DNA of 64,000 nucleotides from Cytophagales bacterium (GCA_020402945.1 JADBYQ010000017.1:1-64000), one strand, 5' to 3'. Positions 8,309-17,205 are shown, counted from the stretch's first letter. Translations and numbers: made by a program. The notes: generated from the letters alone by a model not told the origin.

Positions 8309-9848
8309 AACCCAACTCTTTAAATACGGTTAGTAAATCATTTCTGCTCTGAGTTTCTGCTTTCAGCAAGTTGGCGAACTCGCTTTTCAAGAGGTTCATT
8401 TTGTCGTCAAAGTCAATGTTCTCATCACGGTTTACAAACTCTATGTATTTACTTGGAACGAGTGAAAAGTCCTTTTTCTCAATTTCCTCAATTTTTGCTG
8501 AATAACAGAATTCAGGAATGCTCTCTATTTCGGTTTGTTGCCACTTGTGGAAAGTATTTGCAATATGCTGTATTGTTTCATCTGAAAACTGAACGAACTT
8601 TTTCTCAAATGGCACACCCGATTTTCTTAAATCAAAGAACAGGATTTCCTTCTCTCTGTTTCTGAAATGACGCTTTTCACTTCCGACTGCTCTTACCTGC
8701 TCTTTCTTGTTTTTATTAATAATCCATAGTGAAACACTAATGTCGGTAGTGTAAAACATTGAACTAGGGAAAATCAAAATAGCTTCCACCAAATTATTTT
8801 CAATCAGCTTTCTGCGGATTTTGTATTCTTCGCCCCCGCCACTTAACGCACCGTTGGCCAGAATGAAGCCCGCCACACCATTATCGGATAGCTTGGAAAC
8901 AATATTCAATATCCAAGCATAATTGGCGTTGCTCTTGGGTGGCACGTCATAGCCTTTCCAGCGCGGGTCGTCTTTCAATTCATTTTCTGCCCGCCAGTCT
9001 TTTTGGTTAAAAGGTGGGTTGGCCATAATGTAATCAGCCTTCAGGTCTTTGTGCTGGTCGTCCTGAAAAGTATCGGCTGCCTTCTCACCCAGGTTGCCGC
9101 TTATGCCGCGGATGGCCAAATTCATCTTTGCCAGTTTGTAGGTGGTGTTGGTGTATTCCTGCCCGTAGATGGAAATCTCTTTTTTGTTGCCGTGGTGGTT
9201 TTCAATAAACTTAATGGACTGTACAAACATACCGCCTGAGCCACAGGCAGGGTCGTAGATAATGCCTTTATACGGCTCAATCATTTCGGCAATGAGGTTT
9301 ACAATGCTTTTGGGCGTGTAAAATTCTCCTTTACCCTTGCCTTCGGCCAATGCAAACTTGCTGAGGAAGTATTCATACACACGGCCAACAATATCCTGCG
9401 CTTTGTCTTTGATAGTATCAATATCATTGATGGTATCAAGCAAAGAAGCGAGTTTGGTGATGTCCAAACCCAAACGAGAAAAGTAATTGTCGGGCAAGGC
9501 GCCTTTCAATGCTTTATTGTTCTTCTCAATATTGTGCAGGGCAGTGTCAATCTTTAATGCGATGTCGCTCTGCTTAGCGTTTTTGATGATGTAGCTCCAG
9601 CGCGAGATTTCATCGAGGAAGAATACGTTGCTGGCATTGTAGAAGTCTGGCATCTCCGCATATTTCTCTTTGCCATCGGCAATGAGTTTTTTCCGGTGTT
9701 CTTCAAACTTGTCGCTGGCGAACTTTAGGAAGATCAGTCCTAACACCACGTGCTTGTATTCAGCAGGCTCTACGCTGCCGCGCAGCTTGTTGGCGCTATC
9801 CCACAGGGTAACTTCAATACTTTTCTCTTTGAGTTCTTTTTTGGCCAT
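8292..9848 (-). CDS. hsdM: Type I restriction-modification DNA methyltransferase subunit M
   Basis: A 518-residue N6-adenine methylase. The N-terminal HsdM helical bundle is followed by a conserved GEFYTPKSIVNLI segment, the SAM-binding motif DPACGSGGMFV near residue 200, and the catalytic NPPF (MANPPFN) near 276. It methylates host DNA at the HsdS-defined site. It is the first gene of the minus-strand island; about 375 bp without genes lie upstream and no consensus promoter box was recognised there with confidence. Confidence 0.96.
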   Translation of the reverse strand: MAKKELKEKSIEVTLWDSANKLRGSVEPAEYKHVVLGLIFLKFASDKFEEHRKKLIADGKEKYAEMPDFYNASNVFFLDEISRWSYIIKNAKQSDIALKIDTALHNIEKNNKALKGALPDNYFSRLGLDITKLASLLDTINDIDTIKDKAQDIVGRVYEYFLSKFALAEGKGKGEFYTPKSIVNLIAEMIEPYKGIIYDPACGSGGMFVQSIKFIENHHGNKKEISIYGQEYTNTTYKLAKMNLAIRGISGNLGEKAADTFQDDQHKDLKADYIMANPPFNQKDWRAENELKDDPRWKGYDVPPKSNANYAWILNIVSKLSDNGVAGFILANGALSGGGEEYKIRRKLIENNLVEAILIFPSSMFYTTDISVSLWIINKNKKEQVRAVGSEKRHFRNREKEILFFDLRKSGVPFEKKFVQFSDETIQHIANTFHKWQQTEIESIPEFCYSAKIEEIEKKDFSLVPSKYIEFVNRDENIDFDDKMNLLKSEFANLLKAETQSRNDLLTVFKELGYEIKL

Positions 9849-10225
9849 TCTCGGTAGTTATCAATAATTAGATTCTGGTCGGCATTTGACGCCCTTAACT
9901 TGTGAAATAGCTGAAATTTACGCCATAAAAAGCTCTTAAAAAACGTGGTTTTTCCCCTTTTTTATAATGAAAAAAATGTGAGAAGAAGCCCGTGCGTGTC
10001 GGTAGCGTTGGAGAACTTGAGATCACAAACTGTGCCGTCAAGTTGGGGAGGCCTCTTCTTTGGAGGGGAGTTCAAACATGAAATCAGGTGGGAAGCGATT
10101 CAGATTTCTTTTTACGGCCTGTTTAATTGTTCTTGGTCTCAACTTAGTAAAGTTCGGCAAGGTCTGCATCCAGCACGACTCTAGGGCTTTAATTTTTCCA
10201 ATAAACTTGTTAATAGGTTTTTTGC
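9849..10225. other. Gene-free region upstream of hsdM
   Basis: This 377-bp stretch must hold the hsdM promoter (minus strand). I see no clear TAnnTTTG box; taattattg near 9865-9875 (reverse strand) is the closest. A 79-codon plus-strand frame at 9945-10184 has no recognisable domain and looks fortuitous. Confidence 0.5.
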
Positions 10226-10693
10226 CTACCAGGTAGTAGCTTTCAAATTCTTCGAAGCCCTCAAAATATCCCTCCTGCTTATCTGCCCAATCAACACGCC
10301 ATTTTCAACAACAGGCAATCGCCTGACCGGGCTATTAAGAAACTCATTCGCAGCAGCAACAATATCACTGCTTGATTCAACGGTTTTCACTTTGGCCGTC
10401 ATGTAATCTGACACTTTGCGCGAAGAGGAAGGGAGGTTGTAATAAGCCTGATCTACAATAATGCGAAGGCAATCTTTTTCAGATATAATGCCCACCAATT
10501 TTCGGTTTGTGTCCAGCACAGGTGCTCCCGATATGCCTTTAGCGATAATAATATCGATGACCTCTTCGATACTTTGATCCGGCTTGAATGTAATCAAGTC
10601 ACTCGCTCTTACCATGTATTTGGTAACGAGCTCATAAGTTGGTTGCTCGGCCGCAATTTGCTCTTTAGACTTCATCTCAGGCTTAAAATTCAT
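10226..10693 (-). CDS. CBS-pair domain protein
   Basis: A 155-residue protein made of two CBS motifs: about residues 28-85 (MVRASDLITFKPDQSIEEV, SGAPVLDTNRKLVGIISEKD) and 92-150 (MTAKVKTVESSSDI, RRLPVVENGVLIGQISRRDI). Such stand-alone pairs bind adenine nucleotides and act as energy or redox sensors; the partner here is unknown. The gene is monocistronic, with 165 bp to the next gene. It appears complete and of usual length. Confidence 0.93.
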   Translation of the reverse strand: MNFKPEMKSKEQIAAEQPTYELVTKYMVRASDLITFKPDQSIEEVIDIIIAKGISGAPVLDTNRKLVGIISEKDCLRIIVDQAYYNLPSSSRKVSDYMTAKVKTVESSSDIVAAANEFLNSPVRRLPVVENGVLIGQISRRDILRASKNLKATTW

Positions 10694-10858
10694 GACTAGA
10701 CGGATTAAGGTGAAACATCACTACACGAAAATGTGCTGCGTTGAAAGAATCGGGTGAATCTCGCACAGCCCCTGCTTAGGTGAGGTGAATATACCAAAAA
10801 TACGAACAGGTGCAAATAGGGAACGAGCCTGATTTCAGCTTACCAAGACAAAATCAAA

Positions 10859-11326
10859 TCATTTCTGAAGAGTAATTTGACCAAGATGCGAAGCTTTGTG
10901 AGTAACCCGGCTCAGCAGCACATTTAACTTGTTGCGTTGCGGCTCCTTCTTAAAATCTTCTTCAGACGCTGCCGTATGGCGCTGCAACCAATCACTTTCT
11001 GACATTGCCTTGAAGTGCTGATCAAGCGCGTTGGCAATGGCATTCCACTTCTCGATTAGTTCTTGCCTTGTTAAATGTCCTGATTGGTTTGAACCGCGCT
11101 CGTGATGATAAATTTTTGCCAATTCTGGATGAATTCGCTCGCCAATTCCAAGTAATGGCAATAATGCATCATCTGTATCGGCTAAATGTCCGAACAACCA
11201 GGAGGGAGAATTGCCACCGGGTATCACAGGGGTATTAAAATTTTCTTCGCTAACGGTATTCAGCATTTTTAACATTCTGCGGTTGTAGCTGTCCCATTGC
11301 AATAAACAGATTTGTATGGTTGTCAT
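10859..11326 (-). CDS. DinB-like four-helix metalloenzyme family protein
   Basis: A 155-residue DinB superfamily protein. Three histidines in family positions are present: H47 (WLFGHLADTD) and H143/H147 (THKASHLGQI), the usual divalent-metal triad. Members include damage-inducible proteins and bacillithiol or mycothiol S-transferases; the substrate here cannot be read. The frame extends 14 codons further upstream, but the ATG at 11326 starting MTTIQICLLQ begins at the conserved first helix and is preferred. Confidence 0.85.
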   Translation of the reverse strand: MTTIQICLLQWDSYNRRMLKMLNTVSEENFNTPVIPGGNSPSWLFGHLADTDDALLPLLGIGERIHPELAKIYHHERGSNQSGHLTRQELIEKWNAIANALDQHFKAMSESDWLQRHTAASEEDFKKEPQRNKLNVLLSRVTHKASHLGQITLQK

Positions 11327-11429
11327 GGCATGTTTGTTTTTTTGGTTGAGGGAAGAACAGTTGACCACACAAGAAGGTTCACCTCGAAAACAGATTTGGT
11401 TTCTGATGACGATTTCCGTGATAGTTTTC

Positions 11430-11438
11430 TACCTTTGA
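11430..11438 (+). promoter_or_regulatory. Bacteroidota -7 box upstream of the CDGSH gene
   Basis: The sequence tacctttga matches TAnnTTTG and ends 13 bases before the ATG at 11452. Confidence 0.5.
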
Positions 11439-11451
11439 CTTCTCACTTGAA

Positions 11452-11691
11452 ATGAGCCATACAATTATGAACAAAACAAAACTGATCATCAACAATAACG
11501 GATCTATTAAAATCGAAGGTGATTTTGAAATTGTCGATACCAACGGAAATGCATACGGTTTACAGGGACGCACAGTCGTCTCTCTTTGTCGTTGTGGTTT
11601 ATCAGCCAACAAACCCTTCTGTGATGGAGCACACAAAGAGAAATTTGCACATGAGGCTGTAGCATTCGAATTACCTCCTCGCAAAGTGTAG
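11452..11691 (+). CDS. CDGSH iron-sulfur domain protein
   Basis: A 79-residue protein with one CDGSH domain. The ligands C46, C48, C57 and H61 are seen in CRCGLSANKPFCDGAH, the 3Cys-1His set for a labile 2Fe-2S cluster of the mitoNEET type. Bacterial members are thought to act in redox or Fe-S handling. An internal ATG at 11467 would shorten the N-terminus by five residues. It is transcribed separately, divergent from the DinB gene. Confidence 0.92.
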   Translation: MSHTIMNKTKLIINNNGSIKIEGDFEIVDTNGNAYGLQGRTVVSLCRCGLSANKPFCDGAHKEKFAHEAVAFELPPRKV

Positions 11692-11754
11692 CTTTCCTGC
11701 TTTTCTTTATTTCGAGTCGCTACGGTATACATCTTGTATTTCGGGTAAAAAGCA

Positions 11755-11763
11755 TATTTTTGC
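11755..11763 (+). promoter_or_regulatory. Bacteroidota -7 box, near-leaderless
   Basis: tatttttgc ends 6 bases before the ATG at 11770; a TTG at 11734-11736 lies at the correct -33 spacing. The transcript would start at or near the start codon. Confidence 0.6.
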
Positions 11764-11769
11764 GCCCCA

Positions 11770-12216
11770 ATGAAGAAAATCATAGAGTCAAGGAAACTGC
11801 TGGGTGTAGCGAAAGAGGTAGAACTGAAAGAATTGAAATCCATTTACCGGAATTTCATGAAAGACTGGCATCCGGATAAAATACAGGATGACCCACAAGC
11901 AAAACTTCACGCAGAAGAAAAAAGCAAGGCATTTATTGAAGCGTACCACCTATTGGTGAGCATAGCTCCAGAGACACGCGAGCAGCAACTAGCGCAATAT
12001 ACAGAGGTGATCACCAATTCAAAGATGATCGACTTTGTGTACAAGGCGCAAACACTGGAAGTTCGCTTTGCCGATGGCAGCCGCTATGAATACTTTGGTC
12101 TTCCTCATAGCATCTACAACAAATTGGTCAACTCCGATACGCCAGATCGCTTTGCCAGAAGGCATATCTATCATTCTTTTGTGTATCGAAAAGTGAGCAA
12201 GGCTTCGGAGGAATAA
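11770..12216 (+). CDS. J-domain protein with C-terminal KTSC domain
   Basis: A 148-residue protein. Residues 1-65 form a J domain with the essential HPD (H34-P35-D36 in DWHPDKIQD), which would stimulate a DnaK-type ATPase. Residues about 88-145 are a KTSC domain (MIDFVYKAQTLEVRFADGSR, YEYFGLP), a short fold named after the lysyl-tRNA synthetase C-terminus and thought to bind nucleic acid. The combination is frequent in Bacteroidota; its client is unknown. Confidence 0.88.
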   Translation: MKKIIESRKLLGVAKEVELKELKSIYRNFMKDWHPDKIQDDPQAKLHAEEKSKAFIEAYHLLVSIAPETREQQLAQYTEVITNSKMIDFVYKAQTLEVRFADGSRYEYFGLPHSIYNKLVNSDTPDRFARRHIYHSFVYRKVSKASEE

Positions 12217-12217
12217 T

Positions 12218-12751
12218 TCAAGACCTAAAATAGAAATCTACTTTTGTGTCCTTGGCGCCAAGAGAAGATAGATAGTCAACTATCGGCTTTGCGTCCATCC
12301 CTCCTTTTTGCGCATGATGTAGCATGGTAAAGCCGTGTGGCCCTTTCGAGTTAAGAAGGCCGGGGCTAATGGTAAGAACATTTCTAACTACCTCCAGATG
12401 CCCAAGCATGCAAGCCAAGTAGATATTATAGCGGGCACCTTTGCCAATCAAATAGTGTGCAATGTCTTTATTACCCACATGCCCTGCCGCTTCTATGGCT
12501 GATTCAAAATCCCCACCACCCCAATCATAGGAACAGTGCAAAAGCAGATGGTCGCTTTCAAGCATTTCCTTTACGCGATCTAATTTGCCATGTGCTGCCG
12601 AGACAAACTCCTTCACCAAGTCTATTTTCATTGGTGCTGGTTTCTCCTGAGCAGCAAAACCTGTTATCGATGGTAAGGCAACCAACCCACTTGCACCTAA
12701 GAAGGCACGTTGAATAAATTGATGACGAGTAAGAGAATTCGCTTTTGTCAT
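12218..12751 (-). CDS. Exported ankyrin-repeat protein
   Basis: A 177-residue protein with an N-terminal export signal (a single-R, Tat-like RHQFIQRAFLGASGLVALP, cleavage after GFAA). Four degenerate ankyrin repeats follow: FVSAAHGKLDRVKEMLESD, GHVGNKDIAHYLIGKGA, CMLGHLEVVRNVL and FTMLHHAQKGG. Ankyrin repeats mediate protein contacts; the partner is unknown. Its 3' end lies 1 bp from the convergent J-KTSC gene. Confidence 0.82.
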   Translation of the reverse strand: MTKANSLTRHQFIQRAFLGASGLVALPSITGFAAQEKPAPMKIDLVKEFVSAAHGKLDRVKEMLESDHLLLHCSYDWGGGDFESAIEAAGHVGNKDIAHYLIGKGARYNIYLACMLGHLEVVRNVLTISPGLLNSKGPHGFTMLHHAQKGGMDAKPIVDYLSSLGAKDTKVDFYFRS

Positions 12752-12909
12752 AAGGAGTTTTGTCTAACTTCCCTGCCAAAACGAGGCATCGCTAATAGCG
12801 TTGGCTTATTGTGTTGAATGGGGCAACGGAACCAAGAGAGGTAAAAACTTGAATTTTTCATTGGGAAACATGCAATTTTCGCATTGGTAAGAACATAGGT
12901 TTCGCATTC

Positions 12910-13168
12910 ATTTTCCCTATGAAGATCCGTTTCTTCGAAATATTTTTCTTCACATGATTCTAGCAAGGGAAAGTAATTTCTCCTATGAAAAGCTTGCTTG
13001 CACGCTTTTGTTTTAGCTTTAGCTTGCCAGACCGAAGTGACTGTAAACCTCACACTTAGCATTCGAGGCACCAATCAAAACAGTTACCACAAAACGAAAT
13101 GTTAGTGCTTTTTCATAGGAGGAAATCGTTTTGTTGTTGTTATCCAATAGCGAATTTCCCTATGAGAA
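12910..13168. promoter_or_regulatory. Four copies of a TTTCYCCTATGARAA motif upstream of the SWIB gene
   Basis: The 475-bp gap between the ankyrin and SWIB genes contains attttccctatgaag (12910-12924), atttctcctatgaaaa (12976-12991), the reverse complement ttttcataggaggaaat (13110-13126) and atttccctatgagaa (13154-13168). The motif is not an obvious coding remnant. It may be a regulator site or a scattered repeat. A 108-codon minus-strand frame covering part of the gap has no recognisable domain. Confidence 0.55.
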
Positions 13169-13226
13169 TTTGGGATTACTCGTTTTTTTCACCTTACTTC
13201 GCATTCGATTAAAAAAACTAAACGCT

Positions 13227-13571
13227 ATGGCAAAAACAGCAGTAAAGAAAACAGCTAAGAAAGCAGCTCCTAAAAAAGCAGCTAAGAAAGCAGTAAAGAA
13301 GGCGGCTAAGAAATCTGCCCGCAAACCAAATGCAGCCTTCATGGCTCCTTTAAATTTGAGCGATGCATTGGCAGCGGTAGTAGGCAACAAGCCACTTCCT
13401 AGAACTCAAATCATCAAAAAGATTTGGGAGTACATCAAGAAGAATAAACTTCAAGACAGCAAGAACAAGAGAATGATCAATGCTGACGAAAAGTTGAAAA
13501 CACTTTTCGCTGGTAAAAAACAGATCTCTATGTTTGACTTAGCGAAGATTGTGAACAACAATGTGAAGTAA
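13227..13571 (+). CDS. SWIB/MDM2-domain protein with histone H1-like tail
   Basis: A 114-residue protein. Residues 1-36 are a lysine/alanine-rich tail of KKAAKK-type repeats like eukaryotic H1 and bacterial Hc1. Residues about 40-112 form a SWIB domain (LSDALAAVVGNKPLPRTQII, KKNKLQDSKNKRMI, DEKLKTLFAGKKQISMFDL). Such proteins occur in Bacteroidota and Chlamydiae, and a nucleoid role is inferred from the tail. The open frame extends 32 codons upstream without sense; the ATG at 13227 begins the conserved MAKTAVKK start. Confidence 0.92.
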   Translation: MAKTAVKKTAKKAAPKKAAKKAVKKAAKKSARKPNAAFMAPLNLSDALAAVVGNKPLPRTQIIKKIWEYIKKNKLQDSKNKRMINADEKLKTLFAGKKQISMFDLAKIVNNNVK

Positions 13572-13587
13572 TTCTTTCTACCTATTG

Positions 13588-13623
13588 AAAAAGCGAGCTG
13601 ATGTAAATTAGCTCGCTTTTTTT
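13588..13623 (+). terminator. Rho-independent terminator of the SWIB gene
   Basis: Perfect 12-bp stem aaaaagcgagct/agctcgcttttt (13588-13599, 13610-13621), a 10-base loop and a T run, 17 bases after the SWIB stop. Confidence 0.9.
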
Positions 13624-13782
13624 GTGCCTACTATTTAACTGAATTCTCCCCGCCTCCATTTCTTTATCGCTAGGGTAAAAACAAACTCTATTTCAACCGA
13701 ATTCGGTAATTTTTCTTTCTGAATAGTCTAAAAATCACCCAATATTTTTAAATATTTATGAAAAATTAGCAAAGTAGCTTTT

Positions 13783-15138
13783 ATGAAGAAATCAGTCATT
13801 TACTTGGTGTTGTTACTCACCATTAGCATTCTGGCTTTGTTTGTCCCAGCCGTGCCAGCCACGATACCTACTGAAGGAATCAACGCAGGTGATGTTGCCT
13901 GGATGCTTACCGCCTCTGCGTTGGTATTGTTAATGACGCCCGGGCTCGCCTACTTCTATGGTGGCATGATTGATACCAAGAATATGATCTCCACCATGCT
14001 CCAAAGTTTTATCGCCATGGGGGTGATTAGCGTACTATGGATTGTAGTTGGTTTCAGCCTCTCATTCGGTGACTCGATTGGTGGCTTCATTGGCAATCCT
14101 TCTACTTTTTTTATGTTTAAAAATGTGTTGGATGGAAAGCACTGGTCTCTTGCCCCGACCATTCCTCTCGTGCTCTTTGCGTTCTTCCAGTTGAAGTTTG
14201 CCATCATCGCACCTGCATTGATCACAGGTACTTTCGCTGAGCGGATTCGGTTCAAGTCATATCTAATTTTTCTCGTGCTGTTCTCGCTGTTCATCTATGC
14301 GCCTCTAGCACACTGGACGTGGCACCCAGAGGGTTTTCTCTTCAAACTCGGTGTGTTAGACTTTGCTGGGGGAACTGTAGTTCATATGTCAGCAGGATTT
14401 GCTGCGTTGGCAGCAGCGATCTACCTACGAAAGCCTTCGTCATCTGAGCGAAAAGAAGCCCATGCGCCTGCCAATATTCCATTTGTGTTGTTAGGCACAG
14501 GCTTGCTTTGGTTTGGCTGGTTTGGTTTTAATGGCGGAAGTGCTTTTAGCGCTGGTACGTTGGCAGCGTCTGCATTTGCTACCACCAATACAGCGTCTGC
14601 CGCTGCGGGCTTATGTTGGGTACTGGTAGATGTCGTCAGAGGCAAAAAGCCATCTGCTTTGAGTTTTTGTATTGGCTCAGTAGTCGGCCTGGTAGCAATC
14701 ACCCCTGCATCAGGATTTGTTACGATTCCCTCCAGTTTATTCATTGGCACGATGGCAAGTTTAATTAGCAACTTGGTCGTTCATTGGACATCAAAGACTT
14801 CTTTGGAAGATACGCTAGATGTATTCCCCTGCCATGGAGTGGGCGGTGCCGTGGGAATGCTAATGACCGGGCTCTTGGCGCACACAACTGTCAACGGAGC
14901 CAACACTACTGGCAATGGTCTTCTCTTTGGTGAGTTTGCACTTTTCAAGGCGCACCTCATTGGGCTTGTCGTGGCTATTGCATTTACACTTGTCGGTGCC
15001 TTAGTGATTTTGAAAATTACTGATTTGCTGTCGCCCCTTACGGTAAGTGACGAAGAGCAACGCATTGGATCAGACATGAACCAACATGGCGAAAAAATGC
15101 ATTCACTGGATTTGTCTGCGAGTCGCGAGGCTCAATAA
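13783..15138 (+). CDS. amtB: Ammonium transporter
   Basis: A 451-residue Amt/Mep/Rh channel that conducts ammonium/ammonia across the inner membrane. A signal-like first helix is followed by about eleven membrane segments. Family hallmarks are YFYGGMIDTKN, IYAPLAHWTWHPEG, DFAGGTVVHMSAG with the first pore histidine and DVFPCHGVGGAVGMLMTG with the second. No adjacent PII (glnK) gene is present, although the two are usually paired; PII control may be encoded elsewhere. A tagctttt sequence abuts the ATG and could be a weak -7 box. Confidence 0.96.
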   Translation: MKKSVIYLVLLLTISILALFVPAVPATIPTEGINAGDVAWMLTASALVLLMTPGLAYFYGGMIDTKNMISTMLQSFIAMGVISVLWIVVGFSLSFGDSIGGFIGNPSTFFMFKNVLDGKHWSLAPTIPLVLFAFFQLKFAIIAPALITGTFAERIRFKSYLIFLVLFSLFIYAPLAHWTWHPEGFLFKLGVLDFAGGTVVHMSAGFAALAAAIYLRKPSSSERKEAHAPANIPFVLLGTGLLWFGWFGFNGGSAFSAGTLAASAFATTNTASAAAGLCWVLVDVVRGKKPSALSFCIGSVVGLVAITPASGFVTIPSSLFIGTMASLISNLVVHWTSKTSLEDTLDVFPCHGVGGAVGMLMTGLLAHTTVNGANTTGNGLLFGEFALFKAHLIGLVVAIAFTLVGALVILKITDLLSPLTVSDEEQRIGSDMNQHGEKMHSLDLSASREAQ

Positions 15139-15154
15139 CTCACCAGGCTGACTA

Positions 15155-16129
15155 CTATTTTTGGGGGGAGTTTTGAAATAGATCAATAACCTCATCAAAA
15201 CTTATCCAATAGATGTTTCCTGCCCCGTTTAAGGTGCCGCTACTTATTTCTTTGATTTGTTTGTAACTGGTTTTTATTTCGAATGACATAGGCAGAGGAT
15301 TTCGTTCGCTAGTAAAGAATAAAATCTTTTTGTCTGGACTTAGATAAGGGCAATAATCTAATCGATTGGAGTTTAACGTGGTTAGATTTTTTGAAGGCAG
15401 CCATTTGCCCTTGTCATCCTTCACGCTCATATATAAATCGCCTCGACCTTTATCATCTTTTCTACCATAACTGGTATAGAGAATAAATTCTTCATTGGGA
15501 TCTACAAAGGCGTTGAACTCGTAACTTTTTGAATTTACTGCGGTGTCCAAGGGAATTGGCTTCTCAAAGTGATCGGCACTCCACTGCGCTATAAAAATAT
15601 CTTCTTTGCCGATACCTTCTTTATATTGAGCGGTAAAGTACAAGTTTCCACTTTTGGTAATGGAAGGATAAAACTCATCTGATTCGGTGTTGATAGTGTT
15701 TCCAAGATTTTTTGGCTCACCCCACGTTTTGCCTGTTCGCTCAACCACCCAAATGTCGAAGTCTTTAGGCTTATTTCCTGCAAGTGGCCGATTGGATGCG
15801 AAGTACATTTTGTTCCCATCGGCACTAAAGGCAGGTTCCAGGTCACTAAACTTCCCAACGAAAGAAACGACCTCAGGCGTTGACCATCCCTTTTCCCCAA
15901 GCGTTGAGAATACAATCGTTTGGAAAGAAGATTCAGGTGTGGAGATTGTATAGTAAATTTCCCTACCATCGGATGAAATAGCAAAGTCTCGTTCATTCAT
16001 GGATGTCGAGATAAACCCTTCTGCAAAAAGAGTCGCCTCAGTCGGAGGGTTTTTTAAATCGATTTGTGTTTGATCCGACAGAAAATAAATGGGAGTTAGG
16101 AAAATCAGCAAGGGAATAGCGTTTTTCAT
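15155..16129 (-). CDS. Secreted TolB-like beta-propeller (PD40) protein
   Basis: A 324-residue protein with an N-terminal hydrophobic signal (MKNAIPLLIFLTPIYFLS) and WD40-like PD40 blades: LEPAFSADGNKMYFASNRP, EFYPSITKSGNLYFTAQY, YEFNAFVDPNEEFILYTSYG and YCPYLSPDKKILFFTSERN. These propellers occur in periplasmic or outer-membrane proteins of Bacteroidota, often joined to OmpA domains, which is not the case here. Function is unknown. It is convergent with amtB and separated from the YafY gene by a divergent promoter region. Confidence 0.8.
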   Translation of the reverse strand: MKNAIPLLIFLTPIYFLSDQTQIDLKNPPTEATLFAEGFISTSMNERDFAISSDGREIYYTISTPESSFQTIVFSTLGEKGWSTPEVVSFVGKFSDLEPAFSADGNKMYFASNRPLAGNKPKDFDIWVVERTGKTWGEPKNLGNTINTESDEFYPSITKSGNLYFTAQYKEGIGKEDIFIAQWSADHFEKPIPLDTAVNSKSYEFNAFVDPNEEFILYTSYGRKDDKGRGDLYMSVKDDKGKWLPSKNLTTLNSNRLDYCPYLSPDKKILFFTSERNPLPMSFEIKTSYKQIKEISSGTLNGAGNIYWISFDEVIDLFQNSPQK

Positions 16130-16230
16130 TTATAGTTGGTTTCGAATACTTCAATGTATACGAGTTAAATTGATTTTGGATCACATTTCCTTCACAGAAC
16201 AAATCTGATGTTTCAAAACATAATACTTCT

Positions 16231-16238
16231 TACTTTTG
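16231..16238 (+). promoter_or_regulatory. Bacteroidota -7 box of the YafY gene
   Basis: tacttttg matches TAnnTTTG and ends 7 bases before the ATG at 16246, so the leader is absent or minimal. A TTTC at about 16211 sits at -33 distance. Confidence 0.6.
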
Positions 16239-16245
16239 AGTAGCC

Positions 16246-17205
16246 ATGAATCGTCTCGACCGACTTACCTCCATCTTAATTCAGTTACAATCCAAAAAGA
16301 TTGTAAAAGCTTCAGAAATAGCTGACCGTTTTGAAATTAGTTTGCGTACTGTCTATCGCGATGTAAAGTCGTTAATGGAAGCTGGTGTACCCATTGGCTC
16401 GGAAGCCGGCACTGGTTATTTTATTGTGGACGGGTTTCACCTTCCTCCGGTTATGTTCACCGAAAATGAAGCCAGTGCCATGATGATGGCCGGCAAACTT
16501 GTGGAGCGCATGACTGATCAATCCATACAAACTTCTTTTGAGGGTGCACTCTACAAAATCAAATCAGTACTTAACGAAGCGCAGAAAGATCATATGGAAA
16601 GTCTGCAAGATCATATTGAAGTATTAAAACCACAAATGAATATTCCTGCGCAATCGGGAAATTTTCTAACTGATCTGCAAAAGGCCGTGGTAGCCAAACA
16701 AGTTATATTACTAGACTACTTTAGCAACAATCAAAACGAACTCACTCAGCGACAAGTTGAACCCATCGGTCTATTTTACTACAGTGCCGCTTGGCATTTA
16801 ATTGCCTGGTGCCGCCTGCGCAATGGCTTTCGCGATTTTCGTTGTGATCGTATCAAAAACCTCAAACAAACCGGAGAGGTATTCACACCACGTAGCATCT
16901 CGACTATGCGAGAGTATTTCAACAGCTTGCAGCAGGCCAATGTTGAAATGAAGTCGGCCACTGTTTTATTCGATCGCAAAGAAGCGCACTATGTTCAGAA
17001 TTCACGCCACTACTTTGGATTTGTGTCAGAAGAAGATGTCGATGGGCAAGTGCGCATGAATTTTCTCACGGCAGACCTCAATCTAATGGGGCGTTGGTTA
17101 CTCTCTTATGGGCGAGGGGTAGAAATCGAAAGTCCCGAGGAATTGAAGCGAACGATTCAACGCTTTGTGGAAGAATTGCAAGAACACTATTTGAAATTGG
17201 TGTAG
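16246..17205 (+). CDS. YafY-type HTH/WYL transcriptional regulator
   Basis: A 319-residue regulator. Residues 1-55 are an HTH_11 winged helix (RLDRLTSILIQLQSKKIVKA, ISLRTVYRDVKSLMEAGVP). The WYL domain is centred on FYYSAAWHLIAWCRLRNGFR near 183-202 and a WCX extension ends the protein (LLSYGRGVEIESPEELKRTI). WYL proteins sense ligands such as nucleic acids or small molecules and act as repressors or activators. The downstream six-gene operon is its most likely target, because its promoter has two matching palindromes. Confidence 0.93.
   Translation: MNRLDRLTSILIQLQSKKIVKASEIADRFEISLRTVYRDVKSLMEAGVPIGSEAGTGYFIVDGFHLPPVMFTENEASAMMMAGKLVERMTDQSIQTSFEGALYKIKSVLNEAQKDHMESLQDHIEVLKPQMNIPAQSGNFLTDLQKAVVAKQVILLDYFSNNQNELTQRQVEPIGLFYYSAAWHLIAWCRLRNGFRDFRCDRIKNLKQTGEVFTPRSISTMREYFNSLQQANVEMKSATVLFDRKEAHYVQNSRHYFGFVSEEDVDGQVRMNFLTADLNLMGRWLLSYGRGVEIESPEELKRTIQRFVEELQEHYLKLV

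Noticed and set aside
813-9848. Prophage or ICE cargo beside the tRNA
   Set aside because: No integrase, relaxase or phage gene is present; the direct repeat at the tRNA spans only the hairpin and nuclease unit.
10735-10800. Stretch gggtgaatctcgcacagcccctgc resembling part of a cobalamin riboswitch (written in pieces: gggtgaatctcg / cacagcccctgc)
   Set aside because: Only the short core looks similar, it faces away from the adjacent CBS gene, and no B12-related gene follows on that strand.
11379-11843. 154-codon minus-strand frame over the CDGSH and J-KTSC genes
   Set aside because: Antisense shadow without domain; the plus strand has two clear families with promoters.
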